Source: CAZODA01 sp964578485 (GTDB lineage Bacteria > Bacteroidota > Bacteroidia > Bacteroidales > Marinilabiliaceae). Taken from it: a stretch of DNA of 14,183 bases. The translations under genes and the position numbers were made by a program. Positions within the stretch are counted from its first letter, which is position 1; every line of letters begins with the position of its first letter. Location of the stretch: positions 1 through 14,183 of the forward strand of contig CAZODA010000070.1 of NCBI GenBank assembly GCA_964578485.1. The letters are read 5' to 3'. Under the pieces are notes generated by a model. That model worked only from the letters and a program-made list of their open reading frames with translations. It was not told the origin of the DNA and searched no databases. This document shows positions 1 to 8,176 of this stretch, in pieces.

Positions 1-254
1 GTTGCATAGCCACATCTGTTAATGGAAATGTTGAATTAATAAATGATGGTTATGATGGTTATCTTATCCCACCCGGTGAACCTATTGAATTGTTTAAGGC
101 AATAAAAAAACTATTAGCTGATGATAATCTTAGGGAACAAATGGAGCAAAATGCCGCATTCAAAATACATTCAGAGTTTTCATATAAGAATATGGTTGAT
201 GAATTGGAAGTTTATTTAAAAGATAAAAAAGAATTCCTTATTAGAAAATCCTGA
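1..254 (+). CDS. Glycosyltransferase, GT4-like (C-terminal fragment)
   Basis: The last 83 or so codons of a gene that begins outside the window; the frame runs from base 3 to the TGA at 252-254. The translation contains an acceptor-domain segment typical of GT-B glycosyltransferases: N-G-N-V-E-L-I, then D-G-Y-D-G-Y-L-I-P-P-G-E-P. This corresponds to the E-x7-E-like region and the loop that grips the nucleotide-sugar donor in family 4 enzymes. It is followed by the usual helical tail (residues like AIKKLLADDNLREQM). Such enzymes add a sugar to a lipid-linked or surface glycan at the cytoplasmic face of the inner membrane. Donor and acceptor cannot be told from the tail. The next gene starts 37 bases downstream on the same strand, so the two may share a transcript. 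Confidence 0.85.
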   Translation, partial: CIATSVNGNVELINDGYDGYLIPPGEPIELFKAIKKLLADDNLREQMEQNAAFKIHSEFSYKNMVDELEVYLKDKKEFLIRKS

Positions 255-291
255 ATGAGGATTTTAGAACTATTATTAAAGGCACATTATT

Positions 292-2118
292 ATGTTACGT
301 TTTTTTAAATATCTTTTAAAAGTAACAGCTTTCTGGCTTGTTTTTTTCTTATTTCACAGGTTGATATTTATAATCTTCAATTATGGATATTCTAACGACG
401 CATCATTTAATTCTTTATTTGCTTCGTTTATTGTCGGTTTCAGGCTTGATCTTTCGTTCACGGGTTATATTTTATTATTAACTTGTTTATTACAGTTACT
501 TTCTTTGTTGGTATTACGAAGGTTTGAGTTTTCCCATTTAAACTGGCTTCATTACATTATTATTCCGGTTTTTATGGCCTTAATGCTTGGCGACACCGGT
601 CTCTACAGTTATTGGGGGCGTCATATCGATGGGGAAGCCTTAAGTTTTTTATCTACACCGGGAGTCATTTTCGATTCTTTGTCATGGTTTGAGACTCTAT
701 TATTTGTAGTTGTATTTATTGTACTTTCTTTTGTTGCAATTTATATTTATAAGCGACTGATTAAAATAAACAGTCTATCAAAAAAATTAAAGCTTTTACC
801 TTTAGCCCTATCTACTTTAATTGTTTTGTTCCTTGGTGGGTTGATGATCATACCAATACGCGGTGGTTTTGGGATTGCCCCGATAAACGTGGGTCATGCT
901 TATTTTTCGCCTTATATGTATGCCAATCATTCGGCTGTAAATCCTTTATGGAATTTGTTTTACAGTTATAAGCGTTTTGATTCAACCACGCGACACTACC
1001 ATTTTATGGATGAAGATGAAGCAGAGGAAATATTTAAACAAATGACAAAAACATCAGGCGACACCAAAATACTGCTTAATAATGCTCGCCCTGATATTGT
1101 AATTATTTTGCTTGAAAGTTTTTCTGCCCAAATAATTAAGAGTCTTGGGGGAGAAGCTGTAACACCAAATTTTGAAGCTCTCGTTGAACAGGGGGTTTTA
1201 TTTTCCAATATTTATGCCGCCAGTGACCGTTCTGATAAAGGATTGGTAGCAACAATAGCAGGTTATCAGGTTATGCCCGGATATTCGATAATTCAATATC
1301 CTTCAAAACTTCAATCATTAAACTTTTTGCCTAAAATATTGAAAGATGCGGGTTACAATAATTTATCATTTATTTATGGTGGTGATATTGGATTTAAAAG
1401 TATGAATTCTTTGGTTACACTTGCCGGGTTTGAAAAAATCATAACCATGGACGATTTTCCGAGCTCTACTCAGGGTAAAAAATGGGGTGTGCATGATGAA
1501 TATACTTTTAATCGTTTATTGGAAGAAATGACAAATGACAGATCCCCGTTTTTTTACTTTTATTTTACACTTAGCAGTCATGAGCCTTTTGATGTTCCAA
1601 TGGAAAAAGTTTATGACGACCCATATTTGAATTCGATTTTTTATACCGACAAATGTTTGGGTGATTTTTTTGATGAGGTGAAAAAACGTGGTTTATGGGA
1701 AAACACTTTATTTGTTCTTATAGCTGATCATGGTGTTCCCGGACCACATAAAGCAACATCCCAAATGAAGGAACGTTATCATATACCTATGCTGTGGACA
1801 GGAGGTGCACTTGCTGTAAAAGACACTGTTATAACAACTTTAGGGAGTCAGACCGATTTGGTATCAACTCTTCTTTATCAATTAGAACTTGTAAAAGATG
1901 ATTTTGTTTTTAGTAAAAACCTTATGGCAGATGAAATAAATGAATTTGCTTTTTTTACTTATCCTAATGCTTTTGGTTTTATAAACAAAGATTTTTTTAC
2001 AGTATATGATGATAATGCCGGACGTTATATAGTTTCTGAGGGGGAGGTTCCATTATCAACTTATAAAATGGGCGAGGCTTATCTTCAGGTGTTATCGGGC
2101 GATCATTTAAAAAGATAA
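292..2118 (+). CDS. LTA synthase/sulfatase-family membrane phosphotransferase
   Basis: A 608-residue inner-membrane protein with five predicted N-terminal helices (about 8-29, 54-75, 86-104, 132-153, 168-188) and a periplasmic alkaline-phosphatase-fold domain from about 260. Visible metal-site motifs are P-D-I-V-I-I-L-L-E-S (E275), S-S-H-E-P (H430) and I-A-D-H-G (D479, H480). In LtaS and relatives a Thr accepts the phospho head group; here the equivalent segment reads D-R-S-D-K-G-L, putting Ser314 at that place. Family members transfer phosphoglycerol or phosphoethanolamine from a phospholipid to a glycan or lipid. Gram-negative Bacteroidota have no lipoteichoic acid, so the inferred role is decoration of a surface glycan or lipid A. 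The upstream glycosyltransferase and the U32 gene 2 bases downstream suggest an operon. The ATG at 292 gives a normal membrane N-terminus. The exact substrate is unknown. Confidence 0.88.
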   Translation: MLRFFKYLLKVTAFWLVFFLFHRLIFIIFNYGYSNDASFNSLFASFIVGFRLDLSFTGYILLLTCLLQLLSLLVLRRFEFSHLNWLHYIIIPVFMALMLGDTGLYSYWGRHIDGEALSFLSTPGVIFDSLSWFETLLFVVVFIVLSFVAIYIYKRLIKINSLSKKLKLLPLALSTLIVLFLGGLMIIPIRGGFGIAPINVGHAYFSPYMYANHSAVNPLWNLFYSYKRFDSTTRHYHFMDEDEAEEIFKQMTKTSGDTKILLNNARPDIVIILLESFSAQIIKSLGGEAVTPNFEALVEQGVLFSNIYAASDRSDKGLVATIAGYQVMPGYSIIQYPSKLQSLNFLPKILKDAGYNNLSFIYGGDIGFKSMNSLVTLAGFEKIITMDDFPSSTQGKKWGVHDEYTFNRLLEEMTNDRSPFFYFYFTLSSHEPFDVPMEKVYDDPYLNSIFYTDKCLGDFFDEVKKRGLWENTLFVLIADHGVPGPHKATSQMKERYHIPMLWTGGALAVKDTVITTLGSQTDLVSTLLYQLELVKDDFVFSKNLMADEINEFAFFTYPNAFGFINKDFFTVYDDNAGRYIVSEGEVPLSTYKMGEAYLQVLSGDHLKR

Positions 2119-2120
2119 TT

Positions 2121-3377
2121 ATGAGAAGAAAAGATTTTGAAGTTTTGGCGCCGGTTGGTTCATATGAATCATTGATGGCTGCCATCCAGGGTGGGGCTGA
2201 TTCTATTTATTTTGGCGCCGGTAATTTAAACATGCGTTCAAGATCATCATTAAATTTTGGCGATAAAGACCTAAAAAAAATAGCTGCTATATGTCGTGAT
2301 AATGGTTTAAAATCATATCTAACTTTAAATATTGTTTTGTATGATGATGATTTAACTGAAATGCGCCGGTTGATTGATGTTGCAATTGAAAGTGGCATCT
2401 CTGCTGTGATTGTTTCAGACCAAGCGGCTATTAATTATGCTGTTGAAAAAGGAATGAAAGTTCATATTTCAACTCAAATTAATATTTCAAATATTGAATC
2501 TCTGCGTTTTTACAGCAAATTTGCTGATGTCTTTGTTTTAGCACGTGAGCTAAATTTAGATCAAGTCAATAATATTTATGAGACAATTAAAAAGGAGGAA
2601 ATAAAGGGGCCGGGAGGAGAGCTTGTTAAAATTGAAATGTTTGCTCATGGGGCCTTATGCATGGCTGTTTCAGGTAAATGTTACTTAAGCTTGCATCAGT
2701 ACAATTATTCTGCAAATCGTGGTGCTTGTTTACAAGCCTGCAGAAGAAGCTATCTTGTGAGCGACGTGGAAACCGGTGATGAATTAATAGTTGACAATCA
2801 ATATATAATGTCGCCTAAAGATTTAAAAACCATTCATTTTTTAAATAAATTGGTAGATGCCGGCGTCAGAGTTTTCAAAATTGAAGGAAGAGCACGCAGC
2901 CCGGAATATGTTAAAACAGTTACTGCTTGTTATAGTGAGGCACTTCAAGCAATTATAGATGGGCAGTACACAAAAGATAGGATAAAAGAATGGGAAGAGC
3001 GCCTCTCATCAGTATTTAATCGTGGTTTTTGGGATGGTTATTATCGGGGTCAGCGTCTTGGCGAATGGAGTTCTAATTATGGATCTTTAGCAAGCAGGCG
3101 AAAAATTTATGTAGGTAAAGGGCTGAATTATTTTCCTAAGATTGGTGTTGGAGAATTTTTATTGGAAGCTCAAGATTTAAAAAAGGGGGATAAGATTTTA
3201 ATTACCGGACCAACGACAGGAGTATTAGAAACTACCGTTCAAGAGTTACGTGTTGATTTAAAGCCTGTTGAAAAAGTAATTAAGGGCAATGTTTTTTCCA
3301 TGCCTGTTGATCATAAGATACGTCGTTCCGATAAATTATATAAAATTGTTAAAGCTTCAAAAACTAAAATTCAGTAA
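2121..3377 (+). CDS. Peptidase U32 family protein (TrhP/UbiU-like)
   Basis: A 418-residue cytosolic protein of the U32 family. The N-terminal half looks like a TIM barrel starting L-A-P-V-G-S-Y-E-S-L with A-I-Q-G-G-A-D-S-I-Y-F-G. The U32 signature is intact at 172-190: E172-x-F174-x2-G177-A-L-C180-x4-G185-x-C187-x-L-S190. It is followed by G201-A-C203-x3-C207. F-K-I-E-G-R-A-R-S-P-E-Y-V and a C-terminal small barrel complete it. Although named for a collagenase, characterised bacterial members are mainly RNA- or quinone-hydroxylation factors: TrhP for tRNA U34, RlhA for 23S rRNA, and UbiU/UbiV for oxygen-independent ubiquinone synthesis. UbiU and UbiV hold a 4Fe-4S cluster. Length fits the TrhP size class better than RlhA. 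Position 236 in S-P-K-D-L-K is Lys where relatives often have Cys. The stop lies 2 bases from the facing stop of the next gene. The precise substrate is not assignable. Confidence 0.87.
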   Translation: MRRKDFEVLAPVGSYESLMAAIQGGADSIYFGAGNLNMRSRSSLNFGDKDLKKIAAICRDNGLKSYLTLNIVLYDDDLTEMRRLIDVAIESGISAVIVSDQAAINYAVEKGMKVHISTQINISNIESLRFYSKFADVFVLARELNLDQVNNIYETIKKEEIKGPGGELVKIEMFAHGALCMAVSGKCYLSLHQYNYSANRGACLQACRRSYLVSDVETGDELIVDNQYIMSPKDLKTIHFLNKLVDAGVRVFKIEGRARSPEYVKTVTACYSEALQAIIDGQYTKDRIKEWEERLSSVFNRGFWDGYYRGQRLGEWSSNYGSLASRRKIYVGKGLNYFPKIGVGEFLLEAQDLKKGDKILITGPTTGVLETTVQELRVDLKPVEKVIKGNVFSMPVDHKIRRSDKLYKIVKASKTKIQ

Positions 3378-3379
3378 AA

Positions 3380-4285
3380 TTATTGATATCTCCAAGGTTC
3401 ATCTGTTATTGTACCTTCTCTAAATCTGCGTTCAAAAAGGAAGCTTAATTTTGTGTAAACCGGAAAATGATCAGAGATAAAGCTGTCTCCTTGTATTATG
3501 TCATAAACTTTATATTTTTTCACTTTGAAATAACTATTAATAAGAATATGGTCGGTTGTTATATAGCTGGTGTCCAGGCTATATTGGTTATAACTTCCTT
3601 TTTTATAGTGCTCTGAGTTATTCAAAAGGCTTAAGCTGTTTTCTAATGAAATATATCTCTCCCAATTAGAGTTCAGAATCCTGAAAGGTCTGTCTTCAGA
3701 TGTCATATTAAGGCTTCCCGTTAATACCACCGGAGCATAACCTGCAATTTCTTTTATTTTCTTTAAAAGTAGAGCCATATTTTTACATTTGGTGCTATCA
3801 TCCATAATCATGGGATGTGTATTGAAGGTATAAAAAATATGTCCTGATTCTTTATTTTGTAACTTAAGCCAGTTAACTAATCTGGATTGTTCTTCTTCAC
3901 CCAATTCGGAAAGATCTGAGATATCATTTGTTTCGGAGAGCCAAAAATGAGATTTTATTAATAGGGTTAATTTCTCTTTATGAAAGAAAATTGGTACACA
4001 ATCAATATTTGAAATAGTATTTGTTATTTCCGGTATAATATAGTCATAGGCAGGGAGAGCGTCAATTAAATCAGAAAGTCGCCCTTTATTAACTTCCTGC
4101 ATACCAATAATATCAGGTTTTGTTTTATAGAAGAATTCTTCAATAATTGGCAATCTTTTTTCCCAGGCATTTTTATCAGAGGTCTGCATTTCTTTCCCGG
4201 CATTAAATGTTACAACTTCAAGTTGACTTGAAGGCTGACAACTAATTAGAAATGGGATTAATAAAAGCCTGAGCAAAGATTTCAT
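3380..4285 (-). CDS. Endonuclease/exonuclease/phosphatase (EEP) fold lipoprotein
   Basis: A 301-residue protein with a short lipoprotein signal peptide (hydrophobic run then L-I-S-C, Cys16), so probably lipid-anchored in the envelope. It has the order of EEP motifs: V-V-T-F-N-A-G near the start of the mature protein, G-M-Q-E-V (E64, metal ligand), N-T-H (H157), T-G-S-L-N (189-193), T-T-D-H (D245) and I-S-D-H-F-P-V (D272-H273). The family cleaves phosphodiesters in nucleic acids, phospholipids or inositol phosphates. The fourth motif is normally G-D-x-N; here the Asp is Ser191 (codon AGC), so activity may be lost or altered. An envelope nuclease, sphingomyelinase-like or phosphatase role cannot be separated. 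It is read leftward and lies 115 bases downstream of the oxidoreductase gene. No exact promoter element was seen in that gap. Confidence 0.82.
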   Translation of the reverse strand: MKSLLRLLLIPFLISCQPSSQLEVVTFNAGKEMQTSDKNAWEKRLPIIEEFFYKTKPDIIGMQEVNKGRLSDLIDALPAYDYIIPEITNTISNIDCVPIFFHKEKLTLLIKSHFWLSETNDISDLSELGEEEQSRLVNWLKLQNKESGHIFYTFNTHPMIMDDSTKCKNMALLLKKIKEIAGYAPVVLTGSLNMTSEDRPFRILNSNWERYISLENSLSLLNNSEHYKKGSYNQYSLDTSYITTDHILINSYFKVKKYKVYDIIQGDSFISDHFPVYTKLSFLFERRFREGTITDEPWRYQ

Positions 4286-4400
4286 TCCAAAGAAATTATT
4301 ATTTTCTTATAAAGATAAAATTTCTATTTATTAAATTCTTATTTTTTACAGCAATGGCTTAATATTGTTGATGACGCATTATATATTATAGATAATTGGA

Positions 4401-5387
4401 TTATATGTTAACCCAACTATTGTTATTTGATGATTTTACTATTGCATCAATTACTTTCATATTATTAATTGCATCAGAAAGTGGTAGAGGCATATCATTT
4501 CCGTTAATTAGGGCATCAGCAAAGGCTTCAAACATTAAGCCATATGGGTCACAAATAGGGAAGCTAACATCTCGAGATCCTAAACCACCATTAACTATTA
4601 TTGATGAAGGAACATCAACGTAGGTATTAAAGGGCAAAGGAATTGAAATAGAGCCGGCATCTCCAACGATATCAACTTTTTGAAATGGCTCAGATAGTGT
4701 TGAAACATGAAAGGAAGCTCTTGAATCTCCAAAATCGAGTAAAGCTGAGGTATGCATATCTGTTTTAAACTCTTCATGCATTGTAATAAGTGAATTTACT
4801 CTTATAGGTTCTTTTCCTAAAATAAATCTGGGTACAGAAATGGCATAGCATCCGATATCCAATAATCCTCCTCCTCCAAATTCCTTAATATTTCTAATAT
4901 TTGAAACTGATGGATTATTGTATGAGAAGGCAGAATGAACATAATTAATATTACCAATCTGATTAGTTTCAATTAGATTTTTAACATATTTCCATAATGG
5001 ATGAAAACGATACATAAAGGCTTCCATAACAGGAATTTTCGATTTTTCTGCTGCTGTGGCTATTATAGTGGCTTCATCTGAATTTAGCGCAATAGGTTTT
5101 TCACACAATACAGGTTTTTTTGCCTCTATTGCTTTTAATGTCCATTCTTTGTGCAGATGATTTGGGAGAGGAATGAATATAGCATCTACTTCAGGGTTTT
5201 TAATAAGTGCATCATAACTTTCTGCTACCTTTGGTATATTAAATTGTTGTGCTACCAACTTTGCCTTGTTTATATCTCTTGAGGCTACAGAATACAACAC
5301 ACAATTTGTTGAATTTTGAAGGGGGAGAATTATTCGCTTAATAAAGTGGTTAGAAACTCCTAACACTCCGATATTTATTTTTTTCAT
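4401..5387 (-). CDS. Gfo/Idh/MocA family NAD(P)-dependent oxidoreductase
   Basis: A 328-residue cytosolic sugar-type dehydrogenase. The N-terminal Rossmann fold begins I-G-V-L-G-V-S (5-12), and the family hallmark E-K-P is at 96-98 in V-L-C-E-K-P-I-A-L. M-E-A-F-M-Y-R-F-H-P (121-130) and G-G-G-G-L-L-D-I-G-C-Y-A (171-182) place it near the glucose-fructose oxidoreductase, xylose dehydrogenase and dihydrodiol dehydrogenase branch. That branch has Tyr181 where others have His. The ATG at 5387 is chosen because it directly precedes the nucleotide-binding strand. An in-frame TTG at 5492 would add 35 residues that are only the preceding gene's end read in another frame. With this start the gap to the preceding gene is 19 bases, suggesting co-transcription. 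Nearby envelope genes make a nucleotide-sugar or glycan substrate plausible, but this is inference; the sugar is unknown. Confidence 0.9.
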   Translation of the reverse strand: MKKINIGVLGVSNHFIKRIILPLQNSTNCVLYSVASRDINKAKLVAQQFNIPKVAESYDALIKNPEVDAIFIPLPNHLHKEWTLKAIEAKKPVLCEKPIALNSDEATIIATAAEKSKIPVMEAFMYRFHPLWKYVKNLIETNQIGNINYVHSAFSYNNPSVSNIRNIKEFGGGGLLDIGCYAISVPRFILGKEPIRVNSLITMHEEFKTDMHTSALLDFGDSRASFHVSTLSEPFQKVDIVGDAGSISIPLPFNTYVDVPSSIIVNGGLGSRDVSFPICDPYGLMFEAFADALINGNDMPLPLSDAINNMKVIDAIVKSSNNNSWVNI

Positions 5388-5406
5388 TTCTATATAATTT
5401 ATTTGT

Positions 5407-8133
5407 TTATTCAACTCTGTAATTATAGATATAATTATGACTTCCTCCGGTAATAAGATTAAATCTGTATGCTGTTGAATGAAGGAAACCAATGCTAAAA
5501 CGACTCATTCCACTCAGTGGAAACCCTCTGTAATAGCTGCCATCACTATTTATTAAATGTATATGCCCATCGTTTTTTTCAACCAATCCATATTTGATAT
5601 CCGAAGCAGAAAAGCGATAAATATCGCTTAATGGTATTAGTTCATTTTCAAATTCGATGTTAAGAGTTTTTTCTCCTGTCTTATTAAATCTTTGCAGTTG
5701 ATGTTTTGTTGTGAATAAATATTCCGGATTTTGAGAATTTTCATTTAATAAAATAAAATGATGGTTTTCCGCTTCCTTCAATAATTTTTTAATTGTAGTT
5801 TTTCCATCAGGAAGGAATATTTTTGCAAGTTCTCCATTTTTTGTTGAGCTAACAAGGGCAGCATTAGAGGAATTCTCACCTTCCAAGAAAAAGAGGGATT
5901 CAGAATTACGTATAAAGTTTTTTTCAGGATTTATTCTGTTAAAGCCCTTCCTGTCAAGGATATAATTTCTGAATTCATCACTAAATACAATATAGTCTTT
6001 CCCCTGATTTCTGAAATATTGTATTGGAGTAATTACAAGACCTTCTGTTTGAGGGCGATTCCAACCGGGGTTAATATTTCCTGTTTTATCGAATAAATAT
6101 ATTTGCCTGTCCTCTAAGGCTATAAAAATTCTGTAATCTTTATTATTATCATAATCAAAAACAGCAATTCCGTTTGTTGCTTTTGATGGAAGGTTAATAG
6201 GATAACGAGCTACATGGTTACCGTTTCTATCAAGGAGGTATATTTTATCGGCTGTGTTAAAAAGATATTGAAGTTTATTGTTTTTATAATAATCGATTTG
6301 AACAATTTCATTTAGGATTTGGCCATCAATGGGTCGTTTCCATAATATACGTCCCATATTATTTATCAGATATAAATTATTTAAAGCATCTTGAACAAGA
6401 ATTTCTTTTTCTTTTGTGTTATGATTATCTACAAGCACAGGCTTACCTATAATAGTTGAATCTATTCTGCTCTGCCATATTGTTCTAGGTTCTTTATCTC
6501 TATGTGGGGCATAATCGGCACTTATACTGGTATATATGAGATCGTTGGCAGTTGACATTTGTATTCCTATACCATAAAAATTCTCTAATGATTTAATTTG
6601 TTGACTTGTAGGATTGAAAATATCATGGTTTAAGTAATCACCTGATAATTTATAGATATGAGGGATTTCAGCAAACATAAAAAAGTTTTCCTGGTATGAA
6701 AATTTTTCTAAAAACAAGGAATAATATGAATGTGCCGCAAGGGTTTTATTTAAAACATTAGCGTATAAAAATTCTTCTATGCTTTCAATAGAATTGCCGA
6801 ATATCAGATAGTTTCTGAAGAAAGTAAAATATTTTATTGGTATAAGAGAAAACAAGGGCGATAAAAGGGCTTCTATTGCCTGAGTATTGGGAGTTGAATA
6901 AACGGGAAATTTTGTTTGACTATCTAATACAACCCATTCAAAGACTTCAGCTTCCTTATTATTAAGGGGCATTAAGTTTTTAAAATCTTCCAGAGTTTTA
7001 GATTGTCCTTTTGTTTTAACGACCAAAAAAGGATAATATTCCTTTTCATTTTGGGAAAGATTCATTGTAAGTGCAAATTCATCTTCAATAAATGAAAAGA
7101 AAACATCTTCAATATTGGTATTATATTTTTTTCTGAAATTAGAGAGTATATTTTTTTCAGCTTCCTGATTTTCTAACTCATTCCTGTATAAATTTAAGTT
7201 TTCTTTAAATTTATTGCTTGATGAAAAGGTATAGGCAATTAAGAATTTAGTACTTGCAGGTAATATGTCGGCTAAGGAAGATTTTTTTGAATCTATTCCA
7301 TTAAAAAGTTTGGTAAAGTATTTATAATCTCCTCCGTATGTAAAACCATTAAAATAAATTGCATCTTTTTTAATATTTATATCAAGCTCTGTCCACTCAG
7401 AAACATTTTGAAGAAATGGTGCATCAAACAGTTCAGAGGTGAAATCGGTCAAATATTTATAGTTGATATATGCAGTAGCTGTATTAGAAATAAAAGAAGT
7501 TTTTTGAATTTTTGAAAATCCTTTATCATTCATCAACGATTGGCCTTTTTGTCGTTGTAAAAGCGATGCTTCAATTAGGGATGGTGAGCTTGTAAGGGTT
7601 AAAATTTTGTTGTTAAAAGAACAGTATATAGGTATTTTTTCAAGTTCATTAAATTCAATTTCTGAGAAAAAATAGCTATTGTTTTTGTTGGCTTGTAATT
7701 TATTAGTATTGCTTGTAACTATACGTTTAAGTTCATTTAATTCTTGTTTATTTTGGATTGATTTATTTATCATCCAATTAAAAGCACTATCGTTTGTATA
7801 ATGTAAGGATAAGGTAAATGCTTGTTTTTTCAAATTTTTGGCTATTGAAGAATTAAACAGCTCTGTAGTATCAAGAAGGCTGATAATTGATTTTATTGTT
7901 CTGTAGGAATCAAAAGCTTCAAGTTCTTTTGTAAATCCTCCTTGATCTTGAATGGTATAAAAGAATTGCGATGGCTGATTTATCTGGATTATAAAAGTAG
8001 CATTTAAGGGTATTGCATAAATTGGATCATTATTATCAAATTGTTGTTTTTTTTGCAGGAATAGAAAAGCTATAATTATTATAGCAATAAATAGGATTAT
8101 TGAAGTAATAGTAATAAATTGTTTTCTGAGCAT
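5407..8133 (-). CDS. DUF3352-like membrane-anchored protein with C-terminal beta-propeller
   Basis: A 908-residue protein of unknown function. A short basic N-terminus (M-L-R-K) and one hydrophobic helix (about 7-27) indicate a signal anchor with the rest exported. Residues about 35-560 resemble DUF3352-type Bacteroidota proteins, starting I-P-L-N-A-T-F-I-I-Q-I-N after the anchor. From about 565 to the end there are repeated short beta-strand units such as N-N-L-Y-L-I-N-N-M-G-R, D-K-I-Y-L-L-D-R-N-G-N, R-Q-I-Y-L-F-D-K-T-G-N and G-H-I-H-L-I-N-S-D-G. These look like PQQ/FG-GAP-like blades of a propeller. No catalytic motif and no T9SS sorting domain are seen. It lies 43 bases downstream of porZ on the same strand, so it is a candidate envelope partner of that system. 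The domain name rests on recognition of the pattern, not on a search. Confidence 0.8.
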   Translation of the reverse strand: MLRKQFITITSIILFIAIIIIAFLFLQKKQQFDNNDPIYAIPLNATFIIQINQPSQFFYTIQDQGGFTKELEAFDSYRTIKSIISLLDTTELFNSSIAKNLKKQAFTLSLHYTNDSAFNWMINKSIQNKQELNELKRIVTSNTNKLQANKNNSYFFSEIEFNELEKIPIYCSFNNKILTLTSSPSLIEASLLQRQKGQSLMNDKGFSKIQKTSFISNTATAYINYKYLTDFTSELFDAPFLQNVSEWTELDINIKKDAIYFNGFTYGGDYKYFTKLFNGIDSKKSSLADILPASTKFLIAYTFSSSNKFKENLNLYRNELENQEAEKNILSNFRKKYNTNIEDVFFSFIEDEFALTMNLSQNEKEYYPFLVVKTKGQSKTLEDFKNLMPLNNKEAEVFEWVVLDSQTKFPVYSTPNTQAIEALLSPLFSLIPIKYFTFFRNYLIFGNSIESIEEFLYANVLNKTLAAHSYYSLFLEKFSYQENFFMFAEIPHIYKLSGDYLNHDIFNPTSQQIKSLENFYGIGIQMSTANDLIYTSISADYAPHRDKEPRTIWQSRIDSTIIGKPVLVDNHNTKEKEILVQDALNNLYLINNMGRILWKRPIDGQILNEIVQIDYYKNNKLQYLFNTADKIYLLDRNGNHVARYPINLPSKATNGIAVFDYDNNKDYRIFIALEDRQIYLFDKTGNINPGWNRPQTEGLVITPIQYFRNQGKDYIVFSDEFRNYILDRKGFNRINPEKNFIRNSESLFFLEGENSSNAALVSSTKNGELAKIFLPDGKTTIKKLLKEAENHHFILLNENSQNPEYLFTTKHQLQRFNKTGEKTLNIEFENELIPLSDIYRFSASDIKYGLVEKNDGHIHLINSDGSYYRGFPLSGMSRFSIGFLHSTAYRFNLITGGSHNYIYNYRVE

Positions 8134-8176
8134 AGCTCAATTTATTTTTTATGGTTATCAATTTAAGGTACACATT

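Noticed and set aside
4286..4400. Terminator or promoter between the oxidoreductase and EEP genes
   Set aside because: Only near-matches such as TATCTTTA were found on the leftward strand and no stable hairpin with a T run. Whether the EEP gene shares the operon is left open.
4401..4623. Plus-strand open frame of about 75 codons at the end of the oxidoreductase gene
   Set aside because: It is the antisense shadow of the conserved C-terminal part.
5388..5492. 35-residue N-terminal extension of the oxidoreductase from a TTG at 5492
   Set aside because: It overlaps the end of the preceding gene and precedes the Rossmann strand by residues unlike the family. The ATG at 5387 fits.
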